From NCBI GenBank assembly GCA_000708835.1, contig DF237036.1, positions 62,001 through 126,000 of the forward strand: a DNA stretch of 64,000 bases, given 5' to 3'. A program made the position numbers and the translations under genes. This document shows positions 33,865 to 45,743 of the stretch, one piece after another. This DNA is from Klebsormidium nitens (lineage: Eukaryota; Streptophyta; Klebsormidiophyceae; Klebsormidiales; Klebsormidiaceae). Every line of letters begins with the position of its first letter. Positions within the stretch are counted from its first letter, which is position 1. Under the pieces are notes generated by a model that searched no databases, had not been told where the DNA came from, and saw only the letters and a program-made list of their open reading frames with translations.

Positions 33865-36800
33865 TCAACTATACTCTGCGAAGTTTGTGTGACCCGTAGA
33901 CCTTGCGTGCTCTACCGCTTCTTTCTGACCTTTCAAACCTTGTTGGCAGCTTTGACACCGCAGCGTGAAGTTCTGAGTATCTGTGAACTTCTTGGCTCGA
34001 TGTTGCTCATCGACCAACTTTTCTGCACACATGCGAAGCCCAAATGGTCAGACCTCCCGTTTGTGACCTCCCGACAAACGGTCTTCCCCCTTATTAAGAC
34101 GTTGCGTCCAAAGATTCGCCTATTCAGAATCACGGCAAGCATTGGACGGAACGTTAAATGTAAGCTCCACTCTTGCTCTGCTGACTTCGCGGACAGTTTG
34201 GACGAACGATTCAACCTCCACTCTTGCTCTGCTGACTAAACTACCTACGGTTCAGATTGCAGACCCCGAGAATTTGCCGTCCTAAATTTGAAGTTTACCG
34301 TCTTCAAAGGTATTTTGTGGGCGAGGCGTCTCCAACCTTAACTTACATATGGCAGAGTACAATCCTCATCCCCGGAAGCCCTTTCATGCTTCGATATGGG
34401 GTGAGATACGGACTGCGGATGGATTCTTCTGACACGCGAATTCGGCTGACTGCAAAGAATCAGGAGCCGGATGACAAGCACGCGGGGTCGACAGAGAACT
34501 AGGAAGAAAGAAGAAAAGCAGATAAGCAAGATGGTCGAGGGATTAGAGCCGAGAAGGGGTCGCATTTACCTGCTAATTGCGTGACGTATCCTACCCCCCC
34601 GGTTTCGTCTACCGTGAATATCGTGACGTCGAAGTCCTTTGGCGCCCCCGGAAACATCTCGAGCGCCAGCGCATCGTAGTGAAGCCCGTCGTATATGAGC
34701 ATGGCTCGCTCTTTATAGCCTTCCCCCTGCAGGATAAATATTGCCGCACCTAAGGAAAGCACTTTCCAACGGAGAGCATAAAATATCAAGGACCTAAACA
34801 TAGCCTGAACTGTGCCCGTTCCTAGCGGGAAAAGGATCAAGATAGAGTCTGGCGCTCCGCCCACAAACAGAGCAAGCTGCCGTTTCAGCAAATAACCGGC
34901 CTACACGTCTCAAAAATATTCAGAGTTCGCTGCCCTTTTCTAACGATCTCCGTCGCTGGGCCGGCAGATCTGAAAGATTTACCTCAAGCTTTCTGGAACC
35001 TCGAGCTGCTCAATTTAGCGATCGTGTCGTATCGCCATTCATTTCTTGGCCCCTTTGGGCGAAAAGCGACCTTGATAGCGCCACAGAACTTCCAAGTCTG
35101 CCGAATCAAAGTTAGGACTGACACGAGATCAAGGCTTGATCTTGCAGTGGCTGAATCAACGATGACCCAGAAGAGATGGCCGAAACTACCGAGCTTCCTG
35201 AGCGTTACGTTTATTCACACTCCGAGCACCTTTTTACTTACTTGCTTAGCCTTCTGCCTACTCGCCTCTAGTGCCAGCTAGCAGATTGTTGCAAAGGTGA
35301 TGGCTTTCACACTGGAAAACAGGTTGCTATATCAGGAGCAACACAGGAACTGCTTCGCATGTGTATTCAAAGATGTTCCATCTCGAAATAGGCGCAGAAA
35401 ATTTTTGTCCAGAAATGTGCAGCAGCTTCGAGGAATATATCAAGCGACCCACCTGCCCATATATGTCGCACCGTTTCGTCTGTATATCGTAAGCCGCAAT
35501 CTCTCTTCCGTAATGGTCCGCCAGAACCGATAGCTCAATTGCGCCCCCCCACTTTTGCCGGTCTAAGATCCAACGGCAGTAATCCTCGTTGCTCTTCTCA
35601 AGCACTGCTTCATCGTACTGTTCGGGATCGGACCGCACTTTGTTTGCGATGACCCGCCGAAGCTCCTGCGACTTGCCAAGGTCATGGTCCATTACATACC
35701 TGGGGGAAAAGCACTCACAGTAAAAATCCAGTTATCGAGTTCGATTCCCTGGGTTTTCTCACTTCAGGACCTTTTTCCGTAACGCTCTTCAATGAACCAA
35801 CCTTGTTGCGCTTGCCCTCCGCAGTCCTGCAACTTTCCAAGGTCATGGTCCATCACTTCGTGGAAAAAGGAAATGCTTCAGGTTTCTCTATTTTATAACT
35901 CCTCAGCTCCAGGGCATCACGCCCTTGAAATTGTTTGAAGTCGGACGGCACTGTGACCCTTGTTCTTGAACCATAGAGCTCCCTGCAAGTGCCTGGAGTT
36001 ATTGTTCTCAAAACTGACCCTATGAGAGCACCGTTACTGCGGCAATCCTCTGGACCATCTCCACCAAGCAGTGAGAGACTTTTCTCAGCTGGCGATTCGT
36101 GAGCGGTAAAGAGCATCTTTCGACTGGCAAACTCCTTTTCTCCAGGAATCAGAATATCCCCCTCGTTCACTAGGCCAGCTTATAACGGAAGATATTACCA
36201 GTGATAGGCACTTGTTATCAGGGCATAAGAAATGGCGTTCAAATGCCCGCAGACTCAACAAGTTCAGGACTGACAGCCCTGGCTGTTGATAGTAGCGGTG
36301 TGGCACCAACGACAATGTATTTTGTGGACGCCATAAATTGCAGCCAAAAGAACCCAAATACTTTTAAAAGAAAGCACTGTGATGCGCAGTATGCAAAGGA
36401 ACATCCCCAGCACAAACCAACGCGACTTTGAGTATATTCCACTGGGGGGCTTTCTGGAAGACACATCTGAAGATTTTTATCACAAATGAAGCTGCACACG
36501 CGAAAGCCTTTGACACCTACAAACGTTCCATCAAACCTGACGAACACCTTTTCAAGCTCTCAGCCTCCGTCACAGACCGACATCCAAACCAAACCAAACC
36601 AAGACAGATGGCTGCTCCATAACATGACTTTACTAGCAACACTTTACCGTTCGCTTTTTCTGAAGAGGGGTGAAGATGGGACCCCAAAACCACTTCCCGA
36701 AAACAAGTTATAGAAGTTTTACAAGTTACAGATGGGTTATGTGGTGTAGCCTGCATGAGCATGTACTTTCAAGAGTAGTTCAGGGTTTGGTCGAGCAACT

Positions 36801-37182
36801 TCTTCTCCGTTTTCTTGTTTCTTGGTATCTGCAGCCCACCCATACCAGCTCATAAGCGCAGCACCTTCTAAGTTCAATAACCATAGCCCCTGCATCACTT
36901 TACCTCCCACAATCGAGTTCCTCTTATTTTGGCCACTTTCAAATTCACTTACCCGACAGCATTGAAGAGGCAGCTATTGTCCGCTGCGATTATGCGGCGC
37001 ACAATCTTTTCCTGTTCCATTCTTCTGCGTGGCTTCGGTCGTTCTGGCTTTTGGCGCCTTTGCAGGAAAACAAAGATGGCAACAAGAGAAACTCCACAGC
37101 AGACAGCTAGAACGTTCTTGAGATTGTGAGAGGGAGAGGCCATCTCACGACATGGACGCGTCCATGTCCTTGCAGTTTCCAA
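33865..37182 (-). CDS. OTU1/YOD1-type deubiquitinase with N-terminal membrane segment
   Basis: Four phase-compatible exons (36953-37182, 35453-35699, 34570-34726, 33865-34022) encode 263 residues. The OTU cysteine-protease domain shows the catalytic pocket ADNSCLFNAVGYVM (Asp and Cys), then EDYCRWILDRQKWGGAIELS, REIAAYDIQTKRCDIYGQ and the catalytic-His segment LIYDGLHYDALAL. The last exon has the C-terminal C2H2 zinc finger typical of OTU1: FTLRCQSCQQGLKGQ then HARSTGHTNFAEY. OTU1 trims ubiquitin chains in ER-associated degradation with Cdc48/p97. There is no N-terminal UBX-like domain, as in plant homologues. The first exon adds a hydrophobic stretch (VLAVCCGVSLVAIFVFLQRR) followed by basic residues, a likely membrane anchor. 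Start at 37182, or the internal Met at 37143. Confidence 0.93.
34165..34237. repeat. 22-bp direct repeat in the OTU1 last intron
   Basis: The phrase beginning ctccactcttgctctgctga occurs at 34165-34186 and again at 34216-34237, with no mismatch seen. Confidence 0.9.
35820..35866 (-). repeat. Decayed copy of the 5' edge of OTU1 exon 2
   Basis: Repeats the segment for VMDHDLGK (true copy 35655-35699; shared run ccaaggtcatggtccat), about 160 bp upstream of the exon and broken by frame changes. Confidence 0.85.
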
Positions 37183-38194
37183 GTGAAAGTTTCTCCTCAG
37201 AAATATCGAGGGCTTGGCACAGGCTTGGAAGTTGCTGTGGTTGGAACCCTAATTTTGAGGTTCTATTCGAGCACATATTTTTGAGAACGCATCATGTCGT
37301 ATGCCTGAAGCTATACTACATGTCGTTTGTAATCTCGAGTCAAACTAGTCCGTTATCAAACCAGTACGTGCTTATATATACGGACGAGAAGCACGTACCG
37401 TAGTCCAAGGTAATGATTCCGAATGAATAAATAATTATTTGCATTCGCAAAGTCAGAAATTCAGGTTTCCCGTTTGGAAAGTGGACTATTAGGGATTCGG
37501 AAAGATCAAATTATTCTGAAATAGGCTTCGGAAGGCCAAAAACTGCTCAAATCAGCCCTAAAATGCGTCTTCAAGTATGAACATAGGGCATTCGGATTCT
37601 GGTCGGAATCCGCATAAGTAATTCCGCATTCCTGGTCGGATTGTTGGAAATTATTACTTGGAAAATCCGTTCGGAATGATCACGTTGGACTACGGTATTC
37701 CTGCCATTGAGCTGAGCTTCCTTTGTCTGGTGAATATTTCAAACGACTTGAGGGCAATAGGCAGAGTCCGCCTTTTATTTAATCTGTAGAGGGGGGTGAT
37801 GTTACAAGGTCTTCATCACCCCCTGAAATTAACTCTACGGACGAGCCTACCCTATATATGTCTCTGTTCAGGTAGAGGGTGGGTGGGCAAAGTGAACTTC
37901 TGCTTGAATTTCTAGCGGCGAGTTGGAAATGAGAGCTACGCAACTCGCTGCAAGGGTTTTATAGTCGAATTTCCTAGTCTGCAGCTAGGTTTATTATTAT
38001 CGAAAAAGTCTTATCGAACTATTCAACACTATTATCGCACTCTAGCCTATTCGTTAATAGTCTGAATATTACCTACATATTAGTCAACCTCATGAGCGTA
38101 TAGGTTCACACGGACCTGTATGTGTTCATGAAAGCTTGGAATATGTTATCGCAACATTTCCCATAAAATGCAGAACGCCTAGACTAGCTGGAGT
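37183..38194. other. Divergent promoter region, OTU1 / methyltransferase
   Basis: About 1 kb, AT-rich, between two divergent genes. From 37420 to 37690 short related phrases recur (variants of attcggaa and attccg). No promoter element recognised. Confidence 0.5.
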
Positions 38195-40851
38195 TTGCTG
38201 GACAGTTCTAGACGCGATGCTCAGACTCAGAGTCAGCTAGAGCGCATTGAGGAGGAGCTCTCGAAGGCAATGGGGCCATCTGATGAGGGTGGTGCGTCAG
38301 AAGGCTACCTGATGCCTACTCCTGTGGACTATGACAGCGAAGAGGACAGAGAGCGGAATGGTTGGGAGTGGGAGGCGCCAAGAGATCCTGCTGAATCAGA
38401 TTACAAATGTGACTTCGGTGGAGACGCTTTGCAGACAGAGAGTGGGAGCGATGCAATGAAAACCTACCAGGATGGAGAAGTTGAAGGAGATCTGGCTTTG
38501 GGAGAGGGGATTCCGTCGAACAAAGCTGCGGTGATAGTGGAGGGCTACCAGCCGTTTGGTTTGGAGGACAACAGGCCTGTGCTTGTGCAAGCAGTGCCTT
38601 CGAGGTGAGCTAAAGGAAGTTTTACTCCAATCGCACGATTCAATGAAGAAGACGGACATCAGGCTGACAAAGTGGTTGATACGGCCACTTGAGCGAATTG
38701 AACTGCATCATGAGCAATGAATGTACAGATTGATGTGTCAAGGACAAGTACAATGGTCAACTAAAATTGCAGGGCAGAGTTGATAAGGAACTAGGAATGA
38801 AAAAGTTGGGACCATCAGTCACCCTCGCAGAAGAGTTGACTTTCCGCAATAAGATGGTGGATAATGGGCCAAGACTGGACAGTACATCCTATGATGTTCT
38901 TGATGGAGGAGTTCTACATGGTGGCACCGTCAATCAACAAGGGTGCTCAAATTTTAAGTGCCTTAATGCCTTTGTACAACGGGTTTTGACATTTAATGAA
39001 GAAGCTGCATTATGTTTTCCTCATCTTTGAGTTTTGTTGATTGCTGTCCCTAAAATAGACTTGCTTGTTATTCTCCTAATCACAGAGTGGAGATTCCATG
39101 ACCCCTTCGTAACAAAGTCAATCGCACTTCCAAATATTTCTGTCATTTGTACGCTGTTGATTTGTCCAACTCTTCATTCGCCACACTCCTTTTTGCCTGG
39201 TGTCTGGCCTTTGCGCCCCTACTCTAACCCCACATCCCACTTTAACTGTACACCCCACCGATCACAGATCAAAGCTGTTCTTTGAAGTTCTCAGGATTGT
39301 ACTCGCTGAAGTCACCAACAAAAGCGACCTTCTTCAGAAGCTCTGCTTCTGTCTTTATGTATGCAAACAGCTCCAGCCCTTTCCTCCTTAAACCACTGCC
39401 CCCAAACTTATGTTCCGTAATCCAACCCCTGCGGGTGCCTCTCCTAACCTCGCCGCCGAATGCGTCTGGAAGCTCTTTGAAGCACTTTATGTGGCAAAAC
39501 ATCCATAAGCTCTTCCTCAACCATGCAAGCTCTCTTCTGCAGTAGCCTCTCCTCCTAGCTGTCGTCTGCCGCGAAGGCCCCCTGCCGTGTTCTCATTCGT
39601 CAGTCCATAAGGGCTTCCCCAGACCCCCTGCCATATGCTCATAGTTCACTTCATAAGCGCTCCCACAGATCCTGTGCCTCTTCCTCTTGCTTCGGTCCAT
39701 AAGTGCTCCCCCCAAAACCCCTGCAATGTCTTATTTCACCCTGAACTCCATACGCGCTCCCCTGTATCTGCAGGGGCCTCTCCTTCCAGCTTTGGCCTGC
39801 CGCCGAGGCCCTATGCCACTACCTGGAGACCGCTTATGGTACCATAAGCGGCCGCCTCCAGGGTCTGAGGGTGCTGGAACTAGGCGCTGGCACAGGCCTT
39901 GTCGGGATCTTCGCCGCTCAGCTTGGCGCTGATGTCATCCTGACGGACCTTCCTGGCGTGCTCGAGAACCTGAGGGCGAACGTGGCGCTGAACCAGGGGA
40001 GGGCTCAAGGGGTTAAAGGAAACCCCTTGATTGCCGATAACCCAGCGGTCAATGGCAACCATGTGGTCTTGGAGGAAGACGGGATGAATCGAATCTCAGC
40101 GACAGAAACGGGGAACTCCATCCCATCTGCAAAAGCAACAGTAAGGTTCAGTCAAACAGAAACGGACGATGAAGGATTGGTGCAGATGTGTACCCTGGCT
40201 GGTTCAAGGATTGGGCTGACATGCGAGACGGAAACAGAAACCCAGCCAATATTGGGTAAGGAGAAAGGTGTCTCGGGAATAGACGCTTTGGGCCATGAAG
40301 CAGAGTATGAAGCAGGATGTCATTTAGCAAATGATCAGGGCAAAACTTCTCGGAGCATGCACCGGATCAGTTCGAAGTCAGCTGGCAGCGTCAGTGTAGA
40401 ACCGCTTTCTTGGGGCGTAAGAGAGGACGTGGATGCGTTAGTCAAACGGACAGGAGGGTTCGATCTCGTTCTGGCTTCGGATGTGATTTACTACGACACG
40501 CTCTTTGAACCGTTGTTGCAAAGCCTGCGGTGGCTGACTGAGCCAGGGGTTGAGGAAACGCCTAGAGCCGGTAGTAGTAGTCCTCACTTTCCCAGTCATG
40601 AAGGGTGCGGAGATAGCACTGTCGAGAAAGCGTCGGAACGGAAACCGTCTGCAGGCCCACCAGCTAGAGCTTTGAATCCGGTAAGCAAGAAGCAAATTGT
40701 CTTGATTGCGCACTTGAGACGCTGGAAAAAGGACGCAAAGTTCTTTCGGAAAGCTAGCAAGTACTTTGACGTTCGGCTCGTCTATTCTCACCCTCCTGTT
40801 GGCGAAGCAAGGAAGGGAGTCGAGGTGTTCGAGATGGTTGTAAAAAACTAG
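38195..40851 (+). CDS. METTL21-type protein methyltransferase
   Basis: Two exons, about 38195-38606 and 39774-40851, join in frame (VQAVPSR|GLSFQLWPAAEAL). The Rossmann methyltransferase core is clear: motif I VLELGAGTGLVGIFAAQLGA, then VILTDLPGVLENLRANV, then FDLVLASDVIYYD and ALNPVSKKQIVLIAHLRRW. It matches the plant relatives of METTL21 lysine methyltransferases, which methylate non-histone proteins; the substrate here is unknown. The N-terminal part is acidic (DYDSEEDRERNGWEWE), and a poorly conserved insert of roughly 140 residues lies between the LTDLP strand and the SDVIYYD motif. No ATG opens the first exon at 38195: the frame is open back to a stop at 38080-38082 area, so either ATG 38270 is the start or an upstream exon exists. 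It is convergent with the mTERF gene. Confidence 0.88.
39370..39773 (+). repeat. Decayed copies of the 5' edge of methyltransferase exon 2
   Basis: Upstream of the exon at 39774, versions of its acceptor and first codons (GLSFQLWPAAEALC segment) recur near 39430, 39545 and 39655. The phrase ccataag.gctccc recurs near 39604, 39647, 39700 and, as ccatacgcgctccc, 39747. Confidence 0.75.
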
Positions 40852-42129
40852 ATTGCACCGTTACAGCACTCAATTGCACTCCATTAGCGCACACTGTCAC
40901 AGCATTATATGATCGTTCGAATGAACGGTGTAGCAGACAGTCAGCTCATCATGGCATGTCGGTCAGTGAGATAACATCTGTGCTGGCCGGGTCCCCCCCG
41001 CCAGTTCGTTAAAACGAACCGAACCGTATGGTAAGTTCGGACATGCTCCGACTGAGTCAGTGCACTGATCGCCACGCAGCCGCCTTTGAATATGTCGATC
41101 GCACACATTGAATTGGTCAGTTGCTGAGAGTCCAACCGTCGTACAAAGTTGATCATGAACAACATACATGACGGTGTGCACCGCGCTGCAAGCTAGCGCT
41201 ATGTCAAAGATGGCATGCCTGCAGATGATGGTCACTGCAAAAGCTAGACGGTGCCAGGCTCGGCCCCTGCGCACGCGATAATGTACTTCTATAATGATGT
41301 ACGTAAGTTAAGTGCACTAAAGAAAACTAGCTTGAAACTTATTCACTGACACCGGATCAACTCGCAAGGAACTCATCAGCGACCGGCTGGGCGCGGCGCT
41401 AGCAGGCTGCGCTCACCATGTGACCGTTAGCCTTGCATCATCATTTGGATCGATTCAAAAATTCGTGGCATGGATTTGTGAATCCAATCAAGACTGAGTT
41501 AGCTAGCCGCCCCATGGCCTGCCAGAATATCACTCCGGAACTTATCATTTGCCAACGTTGGTCTCCGACTGTCTTTATTATGCATCACGTTTAACTCTGT
41601 ATTCACCAACACACAATTCGATGGCATTAATGCAGCAGCAGGATATACTCCGAGCGGACGTAGAGGAGGCGGCACGCGTTTCGCCGCGGCGGGAGTTAGT
41701 GACCGTTAGCTCTGTGACCGGACATTTGCACATTTTGACCATGCCATGATGTCGCATAAAAGGTACATCTCGTCGCGGCATGTTGTGAGAAAAAAAATTA
41801 GATCATTATATGTTCCCTATCCATATTTGAGAAGATGAGAGTCCAATGATGCAGGTGTTCTGAGTCCGATCGCATGCCGCCAGATTTGAAACGAACAAAC
41901 TACCATATATACCACTACATTCATGCATTATACAGCATGTGAAGGTTCATAGCCTAAGCTGATCGATCCAACTGACGGAATATTTGACGGTGATCAATGA
42001 TCCATGTTGATTGATCTTTTGAGTCCAAGTTGCGCTAGGTCTACAAGGTCTCACATCCGAGTTCTCACAGTCCGACCGCTTAGCCTAGTAGGCAACTCAT
42101 GAACTTTTCAGCGTGCGGATACGTCAACC
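40852..42129. other. Convergent intergenic region
   Basis: About 1.3 kb holding the two 3' UTRs. Dense in short palindromes (gcatgc, gatcgatc, catg), like 9.3-9.7 kb and 33.1-33.5 kb. No gene seen. Confidence 0.5.
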
Positions 42130-44325
42130 TCAAACCATCAACCCGTTTTTGACGACATCGTCAACGATCTCTTTCGGGTCACCCAGCCACGGGTGCAAGT
42201 GCCGCTGCGACGAGAACACTTCCTCAGGCGGCTGCAAAATGTACTCTAGATCTTTATCCAAGTACCCGTACCGCATCGCTAGGTTAAAGCAGGGTTCCAA
42301 CCGACCCACCACGTCGTACCACATAACCTGCGGCCACGTGGCAATCTCCGCCGGGGTCCTTCCATTCTCCTCGATCAAAAATTTGAGCCTATCGTTGAAG
42401 AAAATTCGTCGCTGCTCAAAGACTTCCGGCCACCCCGCCAGAACGTCGACTCGCTGGCGCTCCGTGAAGCCCCACTTTTTCAGGATCTTAACAAGGGGCG
42501 GCAGCGTTTTCTCTATGTTTAGCGCGAGCGAGTCCGGCTCTGTCACGACAAAGGAGTTGACGTCGTCCGGCGTGAAGCCTTCCGCAAGCAAGAGCTCAAG
42601 CTTCGTTTCCATACTTTGCAACGTGTTCTTCCCGAAGATGATCGGCGCCTCTTTCCATGACCGCTTCACGTCCTTCACGCCCCGTCTCTCCAGCAACTCG
42701 TACATCGGCTTCAACTGGTTCTCAACATCTTTCGAATAGGCCGCCGGATCTTGTTGGATGAGCTTTTTCTCGTCCCACCCCACAAACGCGAAGAACTCCC
42801 GCCGCTTCCGATACGCGTCTGGTTGCCACCGCAGCAAATGCGGGCTGTCAACGATAACCGCGTGGATTTCCTTGTCTTTAAACCCTAACCCCTCGCGCAG
42901 GTATGTGATTGCCCGGTGCGCTAGAGGCACCGTCATAGTAACCGGTTGAAACATGACGCCCAGTTTCGTCCGTTCCTGGTCTAAACCCAACGCCTCAAAG
43001 TACGCCCAGAGAAAGTCGAACTTGGTTAACGCCCTTAACCGCAGCTCCATCCGCTTGACCAAGTCCGGCTCGCCCTCGGCGGGGGATCCCTTCGGCGGCT
43101 TCGTCAGCATCTCGTGGTCCAGAAACCCACTACACCGCGTCGCAACAAAATCCGCTAACCCCGGTTCCATCTTCCGAAACCCCTTCAAATGCTGCGCCAA
43201 CACCTCCCGCGCCAGGCTTTGCTGCTCCTCCGGAAACGCGCTCTTAAACACGTCGTTGTAACCGAGTTTGTTATGGAACCACTCGACCGAAAACCCGACT
43301 TGCGAGTCGTACTCTATGTCCTCATGCTCGTCCGAATCCTGGGTTAGGTAACCGTTCTCGTCCGCAAACTCCCACGCGGCCGGGTCCGGCGGCGCGGCTT
43401 CCGGCATGGCTAGTATCCGCCGCATGTCCGGTGGAGTCTGCGCGCGCTTCTTTTCTTCCGCCTCTAGTTTCTGCCGCTCTCTGTGTTCCTGACTTTTCAA
43501 CACCCCCTCCGCGTATCCGCTCAGGTCCACGTCATCCGGGTTTTGTATCTCATCCCACTCTGCCTCCGCTCTCTCCCCCTCTTCTTCCACGGTTTCCGTA
43601 CCCCCACTTTCCGAATCGCCGCCGTCAGAGTCCGTATCATAACCCTGCATCTCGTCGAGGTCCGCCCCAAATTCCCGCTGAATTGCCGCAAAGGTCTCAT
43701 CTCCAACCCCCCACTCCGACTCAGACCCCGAGTCCTCTTCTCCCCCCCCCGGTCCGTCACTTTCTGCCACTCTCACAAGTGCCCCGTCTACTGTTTCCCG
43801 CGGTTTTCGTACCCCCCCTCGCGACGGCGCTTCCCCCGGACCCGGAACTTTCGTCGTCACGCCCCCCTTCCGCCGCACAACTCGCTCGCGCTTCTTCAAT
43901 TCGCGCGCTCTCCGCAGCGACCACTCTCCGTCGTATTTGGGGGCCGCCGCCTTGTTGTAGTTCTCCCAAAAGGGATCCCCCCCGGAGTCGTTCCCCCCCA
44001 TCACGCGCACAAACGTATCGTCGTCTACCGAGTCGATCCCGAACTCGTCCATCCGGTTCAGAATATCCTGCGGAGTCAGCAGCGCGTCTTTTTCTTCTTC
44101 TCCCCCTCCCTCGTTCCGTGCGGTCCATTTGAACTTGGTCAGGTCTAGCGCTGCTGGGGGCGCGTCAGAATCTCGCTCCAGTTCCGGGGGTTTCACTTTT
44201 TTGGGGGGTCGGGGGCGGGGCGCGAGGGGGCGCCGGTTGGGCGTGTAGAACCCCCCCGTTCCGGGGCCCCGCTTGCGAGGCTTGTTCTTGGCGCAGACGA
44301 TCGTTAGAGCGCAGGGTCTCGACGC
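42130..44325 (-). CDS. mTERF-domain protein with acidic N-terminal extension
   Basis: A single long exon, open from an acceptor at 44325 to the stop at 42130, encodes 731 residues. The C-terminal half consists of mTERF helical repeats: TYLREGLGFKDKEIHAVIVD, LLLAEGFTPDDVNSFVV, LVKILKKWGFTERQR, FLIEENGRTPAEIATWPQV and AMRYGYLDKDLEYIL. mTERF proteins bind nucleic acid in chloroplasts or mitochondria and act in transcription, splicing or ribosome assembly. The exon opens ASRPCALTIVCAKNKPRKRG, resembling the end of a transit peptide. Residues about 100-300 are strongly acidic and low complexity (EEDSGSESEW, YDTDSDGGDSE). A possible first exon at 44557-44649 (MLLLRPRLNQSISALR) has the right phase but a weak donor. 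Confidence 0.9.
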   Translation of the reverse strand, partial: ASRPCALTIVCAKNKPRKRGPGTGGFYTPNRRPLAPRPRPPKKVKPPELERDSDAPPAALDLTKFKWTARNEGGGEEEKDALLTPQDILNRMDEFGIDSVDDDTFVRVMGGNDSGGDPFWENYNKAAAPKYDGEWSLRRARELKKRERVVRRKGGVTTKVPGPGEAPSRGGVRKPRETVDGALVRVAESDGPGGGEEDSGSESEWGVGDETFAAIQREFGADLDEMQGYDTDSDGGDSESGGTETVEEEGERAEAEWDEIQNPDDVDLSGYAEGVLKSQEHRERQKLEAEEKKRAQTPPDMRRILAMPEAAPPDPAAWEFADENGYLTQDSDEHEDIEYDSQVGFSVEWFHNKLGYNDVFKSAFPEEQQSLAREVLAQHLKGFRKMEPGLADFVATRCSGFLDHEMLTKPPKGSPAEGEPDLVKRMELRLRALTKFDFLWAYFEALGLDQERTKLGVMFQPVTMTVPLAHRAITYLREGLGFKDKEIHAVIVDSPHLLRWQPDAYRKRREFFAFVGWDEKKLIQQDPAAYSKDVENQLKPMYELLERRGVKDVKRSWKEAPIIFGKNTLQSMETKLELLLAEGFTPDDVNSFVVTEPDSLALNIEKTLPPLVKILKKWGFTERQRVDVLAGWPEVFEQRRIFFNDRLKFLIEENGRTPAEIATWPQVMWYDVVGRLEPCFNLAMRYGYLDKDLEYILQPPEEVFSSQRHLHPWLGDPKEIVDDVVKNGLMV

Positions 44326-45568
44326 CTGCAGGCAAAGAGAGACAGCGAATTGCTCTTATCCTGTTGCGTACAAAATCTGGGACTCAACTTCTGGCTGTAG
44401 GACGAAGTGCTGAACAGGGGTTCATTGGACACGAGCAATAGAAGCAGGATACTAAGAAGGCTCCAGCAACGGTATCCGACAGGGAAAAGATGAAAGGAGG
44501 ACCATGTGCCCCGGAAATCGTCAGAAGAGACAAGTTTGCTTCGTTCTGAACGAAACTGGCCTGATGGAGCATTTCCAAGAGTGTCGCTCAAGGGCAGGAG
44601 TTCGCAGAGCAGAGATAGACTGATTTAGACGAGGTCTTAACAAAAGCATGCGCCGCGGACAAGTTTCGCGAAGAAAAAAGGCGGTCCAGAAAAGGAAGTG
44701 AACCGTCAAGATCCGAAGGCCTTTCCAAACAACACGACCGAAAAGAAGACCAGGGTCAATGCTTCTCCTTTCGGGTCACTAAATCAATTACAGAACTCCT
44801 CTCAAAAAGTCAATCGAAACACAGCAATGATCCCCTTTGCAGCACAGAAGTGGATGTATTCGACGACCAGCAACCGCAGAACAGAAAGTGTAGGAAGCAC
44901 AGCGCGAGGAGAAAAGGGCCGCTGGAATTCCAAGTCTGCTCAAGAAAAAGTAAACCCTTCAAGCAGATTCTGTCGCTCTTATAAGGAACACCTTAACCGT
45001 TTCTCGCCTTGCAGTCTCCTTCACCGGGCACTCCGTGTTTCTGCGTCATGCAACCACAGGAATCCTGAGAGTCCGTGAGGCGCAGACTGACCTGGTCGAG
45101 ACGGCGCCACGTTGGACCGTTGGCGTGTTGCCACGTGTCCCAACCTCCGGTCACGTGGTGAGCCGTCGACAGGTCCGCACTCTCGAAGCTCCTGAAGTCA
45201 CCCCCCTTGCGAAGCCCGCTTTTGATCCCGCCCACATGCGGCGAGGTACAAAGGGATCCCCCTGGAGCGCACGTCGAGGAAGCCCACGTGCAGGCCATGA
45301 CGTCAGCGTGCGTTCAGCAGCATCAAGTTGCTTCCACCTGCAAGACAGATCGTTCAAAACTAAGTTCTGAAATCCCGCACGCCCGTTGTGACGCTGCCTC
45401 CACCGTCCAGGGCTACTTCAAAACCTCATGCCTCATTGATTGTGATGGTGACGTCACAGCCAGCACCTTTCTTTCGGTGCGGCAATTTGACGACGAAGGA
45501 GAAGTGCAGTCGCTACCTGACAATATAAAAACAGACTCACAGATAAGTGTGGGTCTACGACGCAGATT
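44326..45568. other. Region upstream of mTERF
   Basis: Should hold the mTERF first exon and promoter. No other supported gene. Confidence 0.4.
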
Positions 45569-45743
45569 TTACGCCCGCGCTTGTTTCAGGTAGTTTTCGG
45601 TTGTCGGTTTCGACGAAGGAAAGAGAGTTAGCCGGATGAGTTTCTCATTGGCATCAGACATCACGGACTTCGCTTGAGGTAGACTACCCCAACTGATTGG
45701 CCCTTCACTGCCATACACGCACAGAACCAAGGTTTCCGTGCGT
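45569..45743 (-). other. Intact-looking PLAT first-half exon candidate
   Basis: A good acceptor (GGACAG|GC) opens at 45743 into ARTETLVLCVYGSEGPISWG and stays open to 45569. It is the clearest first-half fragment in the array. Its donor is uncertain. Confidence 0.4.

Noticed and set aside
38767-39030. Frame in the methyltransferase intron preceded by an acceptor-like AG
   Set aside because: It does not fit the phase of exon 1, while exon 1 joins 39774 perfectly. It could be an alternative exon, but nothing supports that.
43431-44148. Long plus-strand frames over 200 codons
   Set aside because: Antisense to the acidic N-terminal part of mTERF; low-complexity codons leave the opposite strand open.
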